A DNA stretch of 64,000 bases, from positions 14,558,001-14,622,000 of the forward strand of contig NC_037090.1 in the NCBI RefSeq assembly GCF_002994745.2, given 5' to 3'. The position numbers and the translations under genes are program-made. Below the pieces are notes generated by a model, which saw nothing but the letters and a program-made list of their open reading frames with translations, made no database searches and had not been told where the DNA came from. The DNA comes from Rosa chinensis (Eukaryota > Streptophyta > Magnoliopsida > Rosales > Rosaceae). Shown here in pieces: positions 21,176 to 36,658 of the stretch. Each line of letters opens with the position of its first letter. Position 1 is the first letter of the stretch.

Positions 21176-22041
21176 TTGATTGAAATTGATCTCGTTGGTT
21201 GGACGACATCAACGAGAGAAAAAGAGAGAGAAGTCATGAACACGATGCAGTACACGGAGGGTGAGCACCACCGGCACCACCGCAGTCGAGGCATCGGCAT
21301 CCTCCACTCCAACACCGCCAAGGTCAGATCCATCAAGGCCCGCAGCGTCCCCCTCCTCTCCGCCCCCGTCTTCATGTCCCCCGGAGACCGCATCCACAAC
21401 GATGACGTTTTCGACTACGACGTCAATCCCTACGTCCTCGTCACCTGGTCTGGCGCCCCCAGCTCCAAGATTTTGGGCTACATGGCGAGCCGCGATTGGG
21501 TGAAGCTGGCGGACAAGGAGGTCAAGATTTACGATTACATGATCAGCTGTAAGGACATGGTTTTTCCTTGGAGCTCCGATTTGGGGAAGATTGAGGAGTT
21601 CATGGCGGAGAAAGTCCGTGACGTGGCAGCAATGGTGAGGGACGACGAGGTTGTCGATGTTGTGGAGAAGGAGGACGTGGAGCGGATCAAGGGGTACCCG
21701 AAGTTGGGGGTAGGGTCGGTTGGCCCGACGGGTCGTGGAAGGTCGGGGCGGCGATAAGGATGAGGGAGTCGGATAAGGAGAGATTAGAGGAGTTGGTGAA
21801 GGCTGGGATTGATGTGGTGGTGTTGGATAGCTCACAGGGGAACTCCATTTATCAGATTGAGTTGATCAAGTACATCAAGAAAATGTACTCAGATTTGGAT
21901 GTGGTTTGTGGGAATGTGTTGACTGTGAGTCAGGCGCAGAATTTGATTCAGGCTGGTGTTGATGGGTTGAGGGTTGGGATGGGGTCTGGCTCCATTTGTA
22001 CTACTCAAGAGGTTTGGGTCGGCGGCAGGGGACAGGTATAA
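21176..22041 (+). pseudogene. Captured IMP dehydrogenase fragment in CACTA-1
   Basis: Inosine-5'-monophosphate dehydrogenase makes XMP in guanine nucleotide synthesis. Readable blocks: PYVLVTWSGAPSSKILGY and DWVKLADKEVKIYDYM (CBS-domain side), [49 protein letters not shown], and the catalytic-Cys loop [13 protein letters not shown]. One missing G near 21727-21728 shifts the frame after VGSVGP; it stops at 21755 and resumes at about 21760. The fragment ends RGQ followed by GTATAA, which looks like a splice donor, so intron sequence was probably captured too. The N-terminal part is shortened. It cannot encode a complete enzyme. Confidence 0.88.
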
Positions 22042-22899
22042 AGATGCATTCTTTTTGTTCAAGTATTGGTTTTGAGATGTGTAGAGTTTGATTAGACTGT
22101 TCAGATTATTAGTGGATGAACATTGGACTGAGGACTTGTCGAATTGATGGCATTTTCGCTCATTGGTGCTTGCTTTACTCTCTTGCTATGATATTAATGC
22201 CAGCAAAGAATCTAAACAATAATTTTTGGTGGTATGGTTGAAGAGTAAACTTTGAATCTTTTCTCTACTTTTTCTTGTATACAAGATTAGTCTTTTTATC
22301 GTACAGCTGCTGAATATGTCTACTCTTAAGTATGAACCAAAAGGTAAGGAATATGCTCTGCCTCTACCTTGAGAAAGTTGAATGCATTTTTGTTTTCCTA
22401 AAGATGGCTGAGGTACTTATATCAGCTCGTATTTCCTTTTGGCTTATATGTTCGATCTTATTATTAGATTAGCTATCTTAATTTGATATACAGTTTCATA
22501 ACCATGTCGTATGAAATTTGGTATAATTATTTTTCTTGTCTTGGCTCATTTTGGCTTTTCAAGTTTAGCTGTTTGTTTGCTTTTCGGTTTCATCTTGCTC
22601 TGTTTGTTTGCAAGTTGATATTCTTCTTAACTAGTTATGAAGCAGAATGCAATTTGTATACTAGTTTCATTAGCTATGTTGCAATTTGTGAAATAGAATA
22701 TAGTTTGTTTATCAATTCATGTACTGGAATTTTCATTGTTCACTGGCCAAAGTCTAATTTGTCACTTAATCTTTCCTCTTTTTGTACAGGCTATATATAG
22801 TGATTATGTAGTGAGGTTTACTTTCTTATTAGACGCAATGACAACACCATTGTTGTAGACTTTTAAGCTTAGAAAGGCAAAAATTTCTGTTGTAAGTCT

Positions 22900-23770
22900 T
22901 CTCTGTTGAGCTTGCAACCGACCGTCATGGCTGTTGTGTGCTTCAAAAATGTCTTAGTCATTCTGATGGTGAGCAAAGAGACCGATTGATCTGCAAGATC
23001 ACTTCCAATGCACTAATCCTTTCCCAAGATCCATTTGGGTACTCTTCTTTGCCCTTTTCTTTTCACCGTACATCCTTGATATCATGTGTTTTTTAATCAT
23101 ATACTATAGATGGTAATGCCTTATGTTTGATTGATAATGAGCCCGTGTTACACTGTTGATTATCAGTTCGTATTTGCAAATGAGCATCCGAACTCTCTAT
23201 TTGGAATTCAAGTTTGAACTAATAATTCTGAACTTTGGAATGTCATTTTTCATTTTGCAGGAACTATGTCGTGCAATTCGTCTTTGAGCTTCAGCTTCCG
23301 TGGGCGACAGTAGACATTCTTGAGCAGTTGGAGGGTAATTATGGGGATTTGTCTGTGGAGAAGTATAGCAGTAATGTGGTTGAAAAAAGCCTGAAATACG
23401 CAGGTGAAGAGCGCCGTGCTCGCATTATTCAGGAACTGATAGGGAATATGCGATTGGACCAAATCATGCAAGACCCTTATGGCAATTATGTTATCCAAGC
23501 AGCACTCAGTCAATCAAAGGTCAGTAAATGCATTACAAGTCTATGTTATTTGTATTTGTTACACTGCAGTTGTTATATCTCAGATTTGTGAGTGCATAGA
23601 ACATGTTTAATTGCAAGCTTCTTGTGTTAAAATAATGAGTTGTTGTATGGTGTTATGAGCAGGGAACACTTCATTCTAAACTGGTAGAAGCAATAAAACC
23701 TCATATGCCAGTTCTCCGGACCAGTCCCTATGGGAAGAAAATCCTCTCTACCAATATTTTGATGAAATAA
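22900..23770 (+). pseudogene. Captured Pumilio-repeat gene fragment, three exons
   Basis: Exon 1 ends at 23038 (RHGCCVLQKCL, DRLICKITSNAL, SQDPFG then GT). Exon 2 is 23261-23519 (NYVVQFVFEL, GNYGDLSVEKYSSNVVEK, DPYGNYVIQAAL). Exon 3 is 23663-23770 (GTLHSKLVEAIKPHMPVL, SPYGKKIL, then stop). All joins use GT-AG and keep frame. The exons cover about four C-terminal Pumilio repeats, each with the S/N-x-x-x-E type RNA-contact pattern. Pumilio proteins bind 3' UTRs and repress translation. The retained introns show capture from genomic DNA. Whether it is expressed from CACTA-1 is unknown. Confidence 0.88.
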
Positions 23771-24507
23771 TCTCTTTTATTGGTATGACCACAATATCTT
23801 CTCCCTTGACTTATTTCTGAGCTTTCTTGGCAACCCAGCTGATGCTTTTCTTTCTGCCAATGTAGGTTTAATTGTTCAAGAGAATTCGATTGCATTTTAA
23901 TCCTTGAGAGTGAAATTTCAGATTGCATTTTCAACAATGTTGCTATGGATGAGCGGTTTAAGGAGGAAAGTGAATATTGTAAGTGTCATTTCCACTTACA
24001 GTTAGCATATGAACCAGTTATGACTTCAGTAGCTTTTAAGTTTCAACTATAGCAGTTGTTTCAATTAAGTCTGAACAATTTTGATCAAGACACATCAATG
24101 TGAGATGTACGCATGTAGGAAAGGGTTTGGATGAGCATGTCCAAATTGATTTGATAGTAAACTAATTATTGTAGAGTTAGAATCAGTTACAATTGAATCT
24201 TTTGATACAGAAGCAGTATTAGATCTCTATTGGGAATTGCATTGTGCTCATTGTACCCTTGTTCTTTATTTGGTATGGTAGAATCACAAAGATATTTCAA
24301 TCTTTCAGGTTTTTCTTTTGGGACACCATATGATTGAGTAGAGATATTACTGTGTTTTTATCCGCCTTAGTTTTAGTCAGTTGTTTCCAATTTAATTCAT
24401 GTAATCATTACATCTTGTGTTTTATCTGTTCAAAGATACTATCATTTTTGCTTGCATTTTTTTTCTTCCAAACTGCTAGTATTTCATGGTTTGATAGATT
24501 TGAATTG

Positions 24508-24600
24508 TTGCAGCGGCCATTTTATGAGCGGTGGAAGATGCTTGAGAAAGAGGTCATAGAGCCTCGGAGTTACAAGTTTGTTGTCAAGTATATAATGTTC
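24508..24600 (+). pseudogene. Possible mRNA-capping enzyme fragment in CACTA-1
   Basis: A short run PFYERWKMLEKEVIEPR (about 24517-24567) resembles the linker before the nucleotidyltransferase core of plant mRNA-capping enzyme, followed by unrelated residues. The match rests on one motif recalled from memory, so it could belong to another protein. Confidence 0.4.
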
Positions 24601-24811
24601 GGATTCATTAACATTATATACTTGATGAGCATAGAACCTGTCACTCAGCAAACGAAGGATGTAATCTTCTGTCATTCTTGTAATAACAGTTATGCTATGA
24701 GCTAACGCTGCTACTAATTCTAGATGTTACTCTTGATGAGTTATTTTTTATGCTAAAGGATTTCGTAAGTCGTTAGGACTTAGAACTGTATTTATAGTGT
24801 TTTCTTGTTCC

Positions 24812-24985
24812 TTTGTGGGAGGTCATGGTGGCAGTGATGGATTGCATGGCTATGTTCCTTCACTTGACCATGTTGTTGCTGATACTGTAAGTTCAATAGG
24901 GGGATTTCTTGGAAAAGATTAGATTACAGAACCCTGGAGCACCGTGCTTCCTCTTTGGTCACTCAACTGGAGGAGCTGTGGTTTT
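24812..24985 (+). pseudogene. Captured monoacylglycerol lipase-like fragment in CACTA-1
   Basis: Reads GGHGGSDGLHGYVPSLDHVV, then after a short in-frame stretch or reduced intron FLGK, and in the next readable block NPGAPCFLFGHSTGGAVVLK. GHSTG is the nucleophile elbow of the alpha/beta hydrolase fold. This pattern is that of plant monoacylglycerol lipase / caffeoylshikimate esterase-like enzymes. Only about 55 residues remain, with a stop just after FLGKD, so the piece is inactive. Confidence 0.8.
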
Positions 24986-25254
24986 AAAGCAATGTGCTGC
25001 ATGTGTAGTACTAATATATTATATATATATATATATATATTAATCTTTTTGTTAAGATCTGATGAACAAGAGATTTCTTTTTGGTATTGATAAGTACCTG
25101 TTAAACTTTTTGCGGCAAAGTTATATTTTGCTACATAAATAGGTGGGAGATTTGATTCAAGGGGGCACTGCTTTGAAAAGGATACATATTGAAAGCATGA
25201 TTGAGGCTTTACTAGATGTTTAATTACGTTACTATAAATGTTGTATCGGTACAA

Positions 25255-25690
25255 AGTTCACTGGTCAGTTCGGAGATTTAATTGCTGTAAGTACTATTTC
25301 CAGATAAATGTTTATCGATTTCCAAGTATAAAGGTCTTTTCCTGTAGGAAGATGAAAGTTATGTTAAGCTGATGTGATTGATTTGCTTCTTTTTTTGTGT
25401 ACTCAGGATTTAGCCCTTGATGCCACTAGAATAGTTGGAGTGGACCTCGGCTAGGGTTTACGAGAAGTGGATATTAAAAAGTACATCAAGGTTGAGAAGG
25501 TTCCTGGTGGCCATTTGGAAGATTCAGTGGTTCTGAAAGGAGTAATGATTAACAAAGATGTCATTGCTCCTGGAAAAATGAGAAGAAAGATTGTCAATCC
25601 GCGGATCATGCTTCTTGATTGTCCTCTTGAGTATAAGAAAGGCGAGAACCAAACAAATGCTGAAGCAAAAGAGCTCATCTATTGAAGGTA
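25255..25690 (+). pseudogene. Captured chaperonin CCT-gamma (TCP-1 gamma) fragment
   Basis: A first small exon reads TKFTGQFGDLIA before GTAAGT at about 25287. The next exon, after a CTCAG acceptor near 25406, reads DLALDATRIVGVDLG, a stop in place of Gln, GLREVDIKKYIKVEKVPGG, then VVLKGVMINKDVIAPGKM, KIVNPRIMLLDCPLEYKKGE and NQTNAE. This is the apical-domain border of the CCT3/gamma subunit of the cytosolic folding chamber. Sequence is well preserved apart from the TAG at about 25453 and loss of frame after NQTNAEAKEL. Confidence 0.88.
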
Positions 25691-25934
25691 TAGAAAAGGT
25701 AAAGCTCTTTCCTCACCCCAAAGTCTTGTATATTTGTATAAGTGAATCAAAATTCTGGAAATTGGTAATCTAAACACTAGGGAAATTGGTAATCTGAACA
25801 CTGGAAATTGGTACTTCAACTTCACTGCACATTCAAATGTAAGTATGTTCTTTCATTTATATTGATAGAACTGTAAGTTTGGATTTGGAAGTATTGATTT
25901 TCATTATCAAGCTTGAAACTTTAGTGGTATATCC

Positions 25935-26123
25935 TCATGTGGTCTGGTGACAGAAATGACCTGTACAGTTTGTTGTTTGCAAGTAAGAGAGCTGAAATAA
26001 GCGAAAGGCTACCCTGCATTGAGAATGAGTGCTCGACCCATCACTTAAAGATCTTGCAGGAGAGTTGGAAGGAGCCATCAAATTGGTTGAACGAAAGCAT
26101 TTTGTTAAGTTATGCTGATACAT
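25935..26123 (+). other. Unidentified possibly captured fragment in CACTA-1
   Basis: Open on both strands for about 60-85 codons. The third + frame reads KDLAGELEGAIKLVERKHF, which looks like an amphipathic helix of a real protein. I could not place it in a family. It lies between the CCT fragment and the right subterminal repeats. Confidence 0.3.
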
Positions 26124-26399
26124 ATATTCACATGCAGCAACTGCATATGTGCATGTTTTATATTGTATCAGCTTTTGCTCTTTTTAATTGTTAGCTAGAA
26201 TGCAGCAGCCATCAAGCTAGCTAGAATGCTTTCTTTTTTTGTTACATGGTATAGATGAATGTATGGATGATTGATAAATACTAGCTCTTTTGGTACATGC
26301 TTGAATTAGAGTACTTCAGTACTTAATATATAGAGCATTATTTTTGTGCAAATATTCCAGCTAAATAATCGATAATGAACGAACAATAGTAAATTAAAT

Positions 26400-26990
26400 T
26401 ACGTTGTATGAATACGCATGTCGTCAATCACACAACAAACCACTTATAATCACACAATAGTATCTATAAAATTATGTCGTCACATTAGTACTCACACAAC
26501 AGAATAAATGGGTATCAGTTGTCCAATGTTAAATCACACAACGGTATAGAAACAATGTGTTGTATGACTTGTGAAGAATTCAACACTGAGCCTCACACAT
26601 ACAACAGTTACTTATGATACCTGTTGTGTGAAGGAACAACCAACAACAGTCGCCATATATTTCTGTTGTATGATAAGTTAACCAACAACAGCGTGTACTT
26701 ACTTCTGTTGTCTGAGTGTTATTTTTCTGTTGTGTGAGAAGTTAACCAACAACAGCATGTGCTTACTTCTGTTGTCTGATCACCATCGAAAATGCGCCGC
26801 ATCCAATTTTTGGCATTGGCATGCGCAGAATTGGTGCAACGGTTATAAGCAATGCGTTGTGTCTATGATATTCAGATAACGGTGTTTCACCGTTGCGTGA
26901 GTGTGCTCATCACACAACATCGAGATAGACGACAGACATGGTCCACATCACACAACAGATTTCCACCGTTGTGTGATGCAGTTTTTGTAG
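26400..26990. repeat. Right subterminal repeats of CACTA-1
   Basis: At least ten motifs of the form CACACAACAG / CTGTTGTGTG, several paired as hairpins (for example around 26600-26640, 26660-26700 and 26715-26780). The 26690-26785 part contains a near-exact local duplication, AACCAACAACAGC(G/A)TGT. Same motif class as the left end. Confidence 0.8.
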
Positions 26991-26998
26991 TAGTGGCC

Positions 26999-27253
26999 CA
27001 TCTACACAATTTGCAAAACAAACAACGAGTGTCGCGTTTTTACAACGCTAGGGTCAAAGCCCGGAATCTCCAACTGGGGGACTGGGTGATGAAAGAGGTA
27101 ATTCCGCCACCAACGGCACTCCGCCCAACTTGGGAAGGACCATACAAAATTGTAGAAGTCGTTAGCCCCGACACCTTCTACTTAATGGACAAGGATGACA
27201 TCACAACGACCCACCCTTGGAATACCGAACACCTTCGGTACTATTACAAATAG
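26999..27253 (+). pseudogene. Integrase C-terminus of Tat element 1, after CACTA-1
   Basis: Resumes HNLQNKQRVSRFYNARVK exactly after the target duplication, then LQLGDWVMKEVIPPP, RPTWEGPYKIVEV and NTEHLRYYYK with a stop at 27251. It matches element 2 at 42180-42490 almost residue for residue. This part binds DNA and chromatin. Confidence 0.9.
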
Positions 27254-27720
27254 TTGTGCCTCTACCCAAGAGCATCTTGACTTAGCTAAATTTTTGTTCA
27301 ATATTTAGCTAAGGGAAGCTACCCAACGGGTACAACCCCGCTTTTGTAAACGCTGATCTATCAGCTATCAATGAAACGAGGAATTATTCAAACCATTGTC
27401 TCTAAGCCCAAGCACAAGAATTAACTGGCAACGGCAAAAATATTTGGCTAACCACGTCCGCTACATCGTGCACTTGGAACAATTTTAATTCCCTTAATGT
27501 TTAGTTGATTAACAAAAGCCCAAGTCAGAACTCTAGCGGTACAAGCGCATGCATAAATAATTTCACTAGCAATCACATTTGCAAAAGGTTCAAACAAAAT
27601 ACTTCATATATAAAGGGTCAGGACTCCCGGCCCAAAAATATTGTCAAGTACATACACAAAAGGCCTCAGCGGCACAAAAAAAAAAAAAAAAGCCTCAGGG
27701 GCATCACAAAAGTACAGCAG
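27254..27720 (+). other. 3' non-coding region of Tat element 1
   Basis: Collinear with 41760-42180 of element 2 on the other strand: shared TCTTGACTTAGCTAAATTT, AGGGAAGCTACCCAACGGG and AATGAAACGAGGAATTATT. An A-run sits at 27677-27692. Confidence 0.75.
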
Positions 27721-27723
27721 CCT

Positions 27724-28548
27724 TCACAGGTTCTCCGTAGCCGCGACAACATCCTCACCCGCCGGTGGCGGCTGTGGCTTGACCAGGCGGATCGTCTGAT
27801 CGAACCCACGAGCAGTAGGGCTCGACATCACCATAGTACCATCAGCTCGAGTGTGGGCGGCCATGAAGTCTGCGCGGGAAATCTCGGACTGAGTAGAAGG
27901 TGGAGTCCACTGGGAGTCGCCCGCCAGACGTCTATCACTTTCCCCGCTACTAGAGCGAGCCCCGCCCGCTTGACCCACGCCAGACCCTCCTACTGGCACT
28001 GGCGGCCACCACGACGTCCCCACAGGCTGCGAAGCCTTAACCCAGTCGATGGCGCCTTTCTACTTCAGCAGGTCCAGATTGGCTGTGGCACCAGCCTTCG
28101 CCACCTCAGTCAGGGCTTGCTTGTAAGTGGCGGACTGCTTGAACGCCTCCACGACGGTGGTCTCGACACGACCAAGTTCAGCCTGCAGCCGGGCGACCTT
28201 ATCTTCCAATTTCTTCAGCTCTGAGCCCTTAGCGGTAGACTCCTGCTGAAGGATCTCAACCTTCTTATCCTTCACCGCCACTTGATCCTTCAGCAGAGCG
28301 ACTTCCCTCTCCAAGCAAGATATTTAGTCATTCCGCTCAGTGTGCTGGTCGATGGCCACCTTCAGCTTGCCGCAGGCGTCCAGGGCATCACACTCCGCCT
28401 TGGTCAGGCGACACTCAACGTCCACCAGCTTACCCTTGGCATCTACCAGCTCCCCCTGGAGACCCTTAATCTCATCCCTTAGTTGCCGCTCCACCCGAGG
28501 CTGGCTCGACGCCGCAAGGAAAAGTTCTTGACTGATTCCATATAGGCC
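27724..28548 (-). pseudogene. Antisense ORF of Tat element 1, C-terminal half
   Basis: Aligns with the last exon of the antisense gene of element 2: SSQPRVERQLRDEIKGLQGE, a coiled coil (LTKAECDALDACGKLK; then KDKKVEILQQES and KKLEDKVARLQAEL), EAFKQSATYKQALTEVAKAG and the end SRADFMAAHTRADGT. A stop near 28322 and a frameshift near 28040 break it. The N-terminal half is missing because element similarity ends at 28548. Confidence 0.8.
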
Positions 28549-30168
28549 TCTAAATAGGCCATAAAGCTTGAATGCCACAATCTGAATTGCTTTTGTCATG
28601 AATTGACGCTTTCTTTGCCAACTTTATTGCCCTCCGTGTATCTGATGTCTGGTATGCAGTGAATTGGCAAAACTTGGGTAGGTTGTAGGAGATCAGAACT
28701 TTAGCGTGCCCCCCATGCGAAAGAGACTGCTTTAATCGCGAATAAGGATCCTTCTCTTCCTTGGTGGTAGCTTCGCCATGTGTATAGCAGCAAGTATCTG
28801 CCTTATTTGCTGGCTCTCTGTTGAGAATGCGATTGCTGCAAAAGAAGCCCAACTCGATGAACCTTTGGCTGCTTCTGAAGAAATGGGCCATAACCTGGCC
28901 AGTGTCAGAGAACGGGCCATTCAGGCCGAAGCTGGTGCCATTGCGGCAAACCTCCTTATGGAGGAACTTTGCTTGAAATTGAGCTTCACGGGCCAATCTC
29001 TGTAGGCTTCCTCGAAAACTGTTCGGTCTCCTCACGTGCTATTAATCCTCTAATAATAGCTAACTCCTCGAAAACCGCTCCTTATATGCTACTAGTCCCT
29101 TTTTTTCCCGAGATTTGGAATCACTAATCTCGATTTACTGACATTGGTTTGACTCTTTAACCATCCATCCAAGGGTGGGGATTTGCCTGAAGTCCCTATA
29201 AATAGTTGTATTTTAGGCAGGGAATACTCATAACAAATCTTCTGAAATATTCAAGAAATGGCCTTTCAGGCCTTGCTTCTCTTTCTCCTTCTTCACAAAT
29301 CTTCTCCTCATGAAATGGCCTTTAACCTCTAAATTGTAGGCTTTATGGCGTAATCTCATGCCTAGGTTAGGCCTTATGGCGTAATCTCAGGCAACCCTTT
29401 GTTTCGGCCTTCTGGAAGTTTAGATGGAAAATGCCAGGCTTCAGATTGGTTTAGAAACACGAGGAGGCTCAAAGTGTGGGATCTTTGGGTATGCGAGATC
29501 ATCTTTGTTAGGATCCCCCACTTGGAGCAAATCGGGGAAGGGATGAAAGCCACTTTGAGGCCAAAGACCCTTCCTTGAATCCCTTTCTTCTGGAGTCGGA
29601 CCAGACCGACTCCTCCAGATTAGAAGGGATTTGGTGGTCACCCTCTACTCATGCTCTCTCTTCTGAACATTGACAGAATCTTGGAAGGAGAGCATGGATT
29701 TGCTGAAGTAATGGGTATGAGCCACCTCATGGCCGTTCCCACACTTCATGCTAAGAGAATGGTGGCTGCCAAGGGTGAAGAGGGCGCAGAGACTCAAGCC
29801 GATATTCAGTTCCTTCACTCTCTGCCCCTCCCGTAGATAATGGTGCGGCTCAACCCGACGTTGGATTCCATAGCTGCTTCCACTTGAGGGGGCTTGGAGG
29901 CTCAATTTTCTTTCACTGGAGTCTCCCCTTCTCATGGATAATGGCGTTGGCCAAGCCTATGTTGTATTCCTCTGCCACTTCCATGTAAAGGGGGGGCGGG
30001 GGCTCCGTTCCTCCTCTTTTTTCTTCCCTGAAGTCTGCCCCTCCTTGGGATAATGGCGTGGCTCAAACCAATGTTTGGTTCCTCAACTACTTCCATTTGA
30101 AGAAAGATTCAGAAGATATCCGAAGGACAATGATAAAGCTAGGAGCCGTACACATCATGCTGAACCCA
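28549..30168. other. Unclassified insertion or junction DNA
   Basis: Replaces the rest of Tat element 1. A + strand stretch at 28815-28960 reads like a coiled coil (AAKEAQLDEPLAASEEMG, SVRERAIQAEAGAIAANL). A TATAAATAG box at 29198-29206 is followed by a short leader and a repeated GGCGTAATCTCA block (29343-29390). I cannot name an element type and see no clear terminal repeats. It may be part of a non-autonomous retroelement. Confidence 0.4.
29826..30115. repeat. Tandem repeat, three units of about 101-112 bp
   Basis: ATAATGGnGnGGCTCAA-like blocks occur at 29837, 29938 and 30050, each followed by TTGG/TTGTATTCC, a CTACTTCCA-like block and a purine-rich GAGGGGG-type end. Units differ by many substitutions, so the repeat is old. 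Confidence 0.65.
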
Positions 30169-30300
30169 ATTCCTTATCATGGATTTGGATGTGAATTTGT
30201 CCATACGCTATCTAAATTATAGATTTGATTAGGCCAAGTTCATAAATGCTGAGACCATGATAGCACCCATCACCATTACCATGCCCTCCACTATCGGTAG
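30169..30300. repeat. Dispersed repeat, copy 2
   Basis: Partner of 13522-13702, same orientation: TGGATGTGAATTTG, ATACGCTATCTAAATTATAG, ATTTGATT and CACCATTACCATG in the same order. It lies between the unclassified stretch and CACTA-3. Confidence 0.55.
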
Positions 30301-30571
30301 TGAAAGCAAAGAGATGCCCTCTGATTTTTGTATCAAATAGTCTTTGTCATACAAGAAAAGAAAAATAATTGAGATATGCTTTTGCTTTTTGCAGAATGCA
30401 TCTTCTTGGTTAATAATAAAAGAAAATGATAGACCAACAGAATCAATGCAATCATGACTCTGGGCCCTCAAACTTTGAGCTGTAGTTGTACCTAACCTTG
30501 ATCAACTTACTCCTTTGATAAAGATGCAGACAATGACATTGGAAGAGATGAGGAACTGTCTTATATGGTAA

Positions 30572-35228
<4,657 letters not shown>

Positions 35229-35231
35229 TAA

Positions 35232-35491
35232 CAAACTTGATCAACTCATACAGTTGTTCTCATCACAAAAAAAAACTCATACAGTTGTCAAGCAAATCAT
35301 CCTTCCGTTTTGGGCTTTTGGCTATTGTGCCCAATTTGTTTTCACTAGGTTTTCAAAATTAACAAATTTTCAAGTATTCTTATCTACCAATATATTCTAG
35401 CGAGATTTCCTCTCGAACCCTAGCGACTCTCTCCTAAACCCTAGTTCCCTAGTTGGCGTCTCAGCCACTCTCGACTCTTCTTCATTGCTCC
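35232..35491. other. Leader of LINE remnant
   Basis: AT-rich at first, then CT-rich with ACCCTAGCGACTCTCTC and AAACCCTAGTTCC, which resembles the 5' UTR of plant L1-type elements. No gene. Confidence 0.4.
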
Positions 35492-36658
35492 ATGGCCTCA
35501 ATCGATGTCGTCATTGCCAGCTTTGCGGCCTCTCTGGCGTTGGCTGAAGGGGGTAAAGCCCCAGATCTGGGAAAACTTGGATGAGGTCTGGTTCAGAGAT
35601 CTGCTCAATCTTTTCTCCTCAGAAAACCACTCACCAGCAAACCGGTGGATTCCAACGCTTTCAAATCTTAGTTTTTCTGGACTTGGATGGTGGAGAAGGA
35701 ATTCTGGATCCAAGAAAAGGCAGACAACAGGTTCTTGTTCTCTTTCGAGTTGGCCAGGGATAGGAACAAGGTGCTTAGGGGCGGGGTATGGTCCTATGAT
35801 CGGGCTCCATTATGTCTGGAGGAGTATGATGGCGTCACCCCCATTGCTGACGTCCCCCTGAAGCATGTAAGGATATAGGTTAGAGTTTCGGGTATCCCTC
35901 CCCTCTACGAGGAACCTGACAATCTCATTCTCATCGGCAACCTTTTGGGAGGCTATCTAGATTATGGTAATTAAGAGAGAATTTCACAAAGGAGTTGTGC
36001 GTATCTTATTCTCTCATAACATTTCCAAACCGATTCTACTCGAGCGTAGGGTTTTCCTGGCTCCAGGTGTAGAACCTATTCTACAGTTCCAGTTTGAGCA
36101 TCTTAAGGGTATCTGCCCTCAGTGTGGCATGTTAACTCATTCTAGGGCGAAGTGTGAGGAGCCTGTTGCTCTCTCCGATCCTAGGACTTTGAATTTGGTG
36201 TCGGACCCTCCACCTCTAGTGGTGCTTTTGCTTTCTCTGCCTAGATCTCCCGCGATCTTCCTAGGCCTTCTTCTTCCCTGCTGAAAAAGAAGAAGCCAGT
36301 TATTCGCCTACTAGAACGATCTTCGACCGAACCTGCACCTTCTGACGATACCGTGACTAACACGTTAGGTTTGGAAGGTATGGAACATTAGGCTGCATTG
36401 CCAGACGAGGTGATCTCAGTGGACCCTTCTGGTTCAGGAACTAATGATCTCCAACATGCCTTTATTATGCAAGATGGGCAGCAGCATATTGTGACCTATA
36501 AGAAAATAGGTCGACAATAGGTAACTGAACCTTCTCCTAAGAAATTTGAAACTATCTTGGGAGGCAAGCTTCTCACTCTGCAAGCAGAAGCTCTTGGTTT
36601 GGCTGAAGCTGAGGATGATGTTGCGCTTGTGACATTTAAGAAGAGATTGGGTAGACCG
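35492..36658 (+). pseudogene. LINE ORF1 (DUF4283 / zinc-knuckle type), truncated
   Basis: Starts MASIDVVIASFAASLALAEG. A DUF4283-like part follows (FLFSFELARDRNKVLRGG and the APL.LEEYDG block, about 35715-35840). Next come VSGIPPLYEEPDN, KPILLERRVF and the zinc knuckle CPQCGMLTHSRAKCE at 36114-36158. At least five stops or frameshifts are present. It is cut at 36658 by the LTR of Tat element 2, and no continuation is found on the other side of that element. ORF1 proteins coat LINE RNA. Confidence 0.8.

Larger units (their letters stand above)
20374..26995. mobile_element. CACTA-1: gene-capturing CACTA element, 6.6 kb
   Basis: Ends are CACTACTACAAAAA at 20374 and its exact mirror, ending at 26995. 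The 3-bp target duplication GCC lies at 20371-20373 and 26996-26998. Subterminal regions (20390-20910 and 26400-26990) hold many copies of CACACAAC(A/G)G and TGTTGTGTG in both directions, the usual transposase-binding repeats of CACTA elements. No transposase is present. The interior carries pieces of several unrelated host genes, some with introns. Removing the element restores the integrase frame of Tat element 1 from AH into HNLQNKQRVSRF. Confidence 0.95.
14297..28548 (+). mobile_element. Tat element 1 (Ty3/gypsy), decayed, 3' end lost
   Basis: Runs LTR, primer site, gag, protease, RT, RNase H, second RNase H, integrase, 3' non-coding and part of an antisense ORF. The second RNase H and the antisense ORF mark the Tat branch. 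Many stops and frameshifts occur in every gene. Integrase is split by CACTA-1 (20374-26995) and resumes at 26999. Similarity to Tat element 2 stops at about 28548 inside the antisense ORF, and no 3' LTR occurs in the window. It is older than element 2, judged by the density of lesions. Confidence 0.92.

Noticed and set aside
21209..21835. 208-codon minus-strand frame
   Set aside because: Shadow of the GC-rich IMP dehydrogenase fragment; Pro/Val/Asp-rich with no known domain.
21176..22041. Functional IMP dehydrogenase gene
   Set aside because: Frameshift near 21727, missing N-terminal and C-terminal parts, and located inside a CACTA element.
25016..25041. TA microsatellite as an element end
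   Set aside because: Simple repeat with no target duplication or terminal repeat; the same holds for 44939-44963.
27505..28224. 239-codon + strand frame
   Set aside because: Shadow of the antisense ORF of Tat element 1, which matches element 2 on the minus strand. Rich in Arg, Pro and Ser with no motif.
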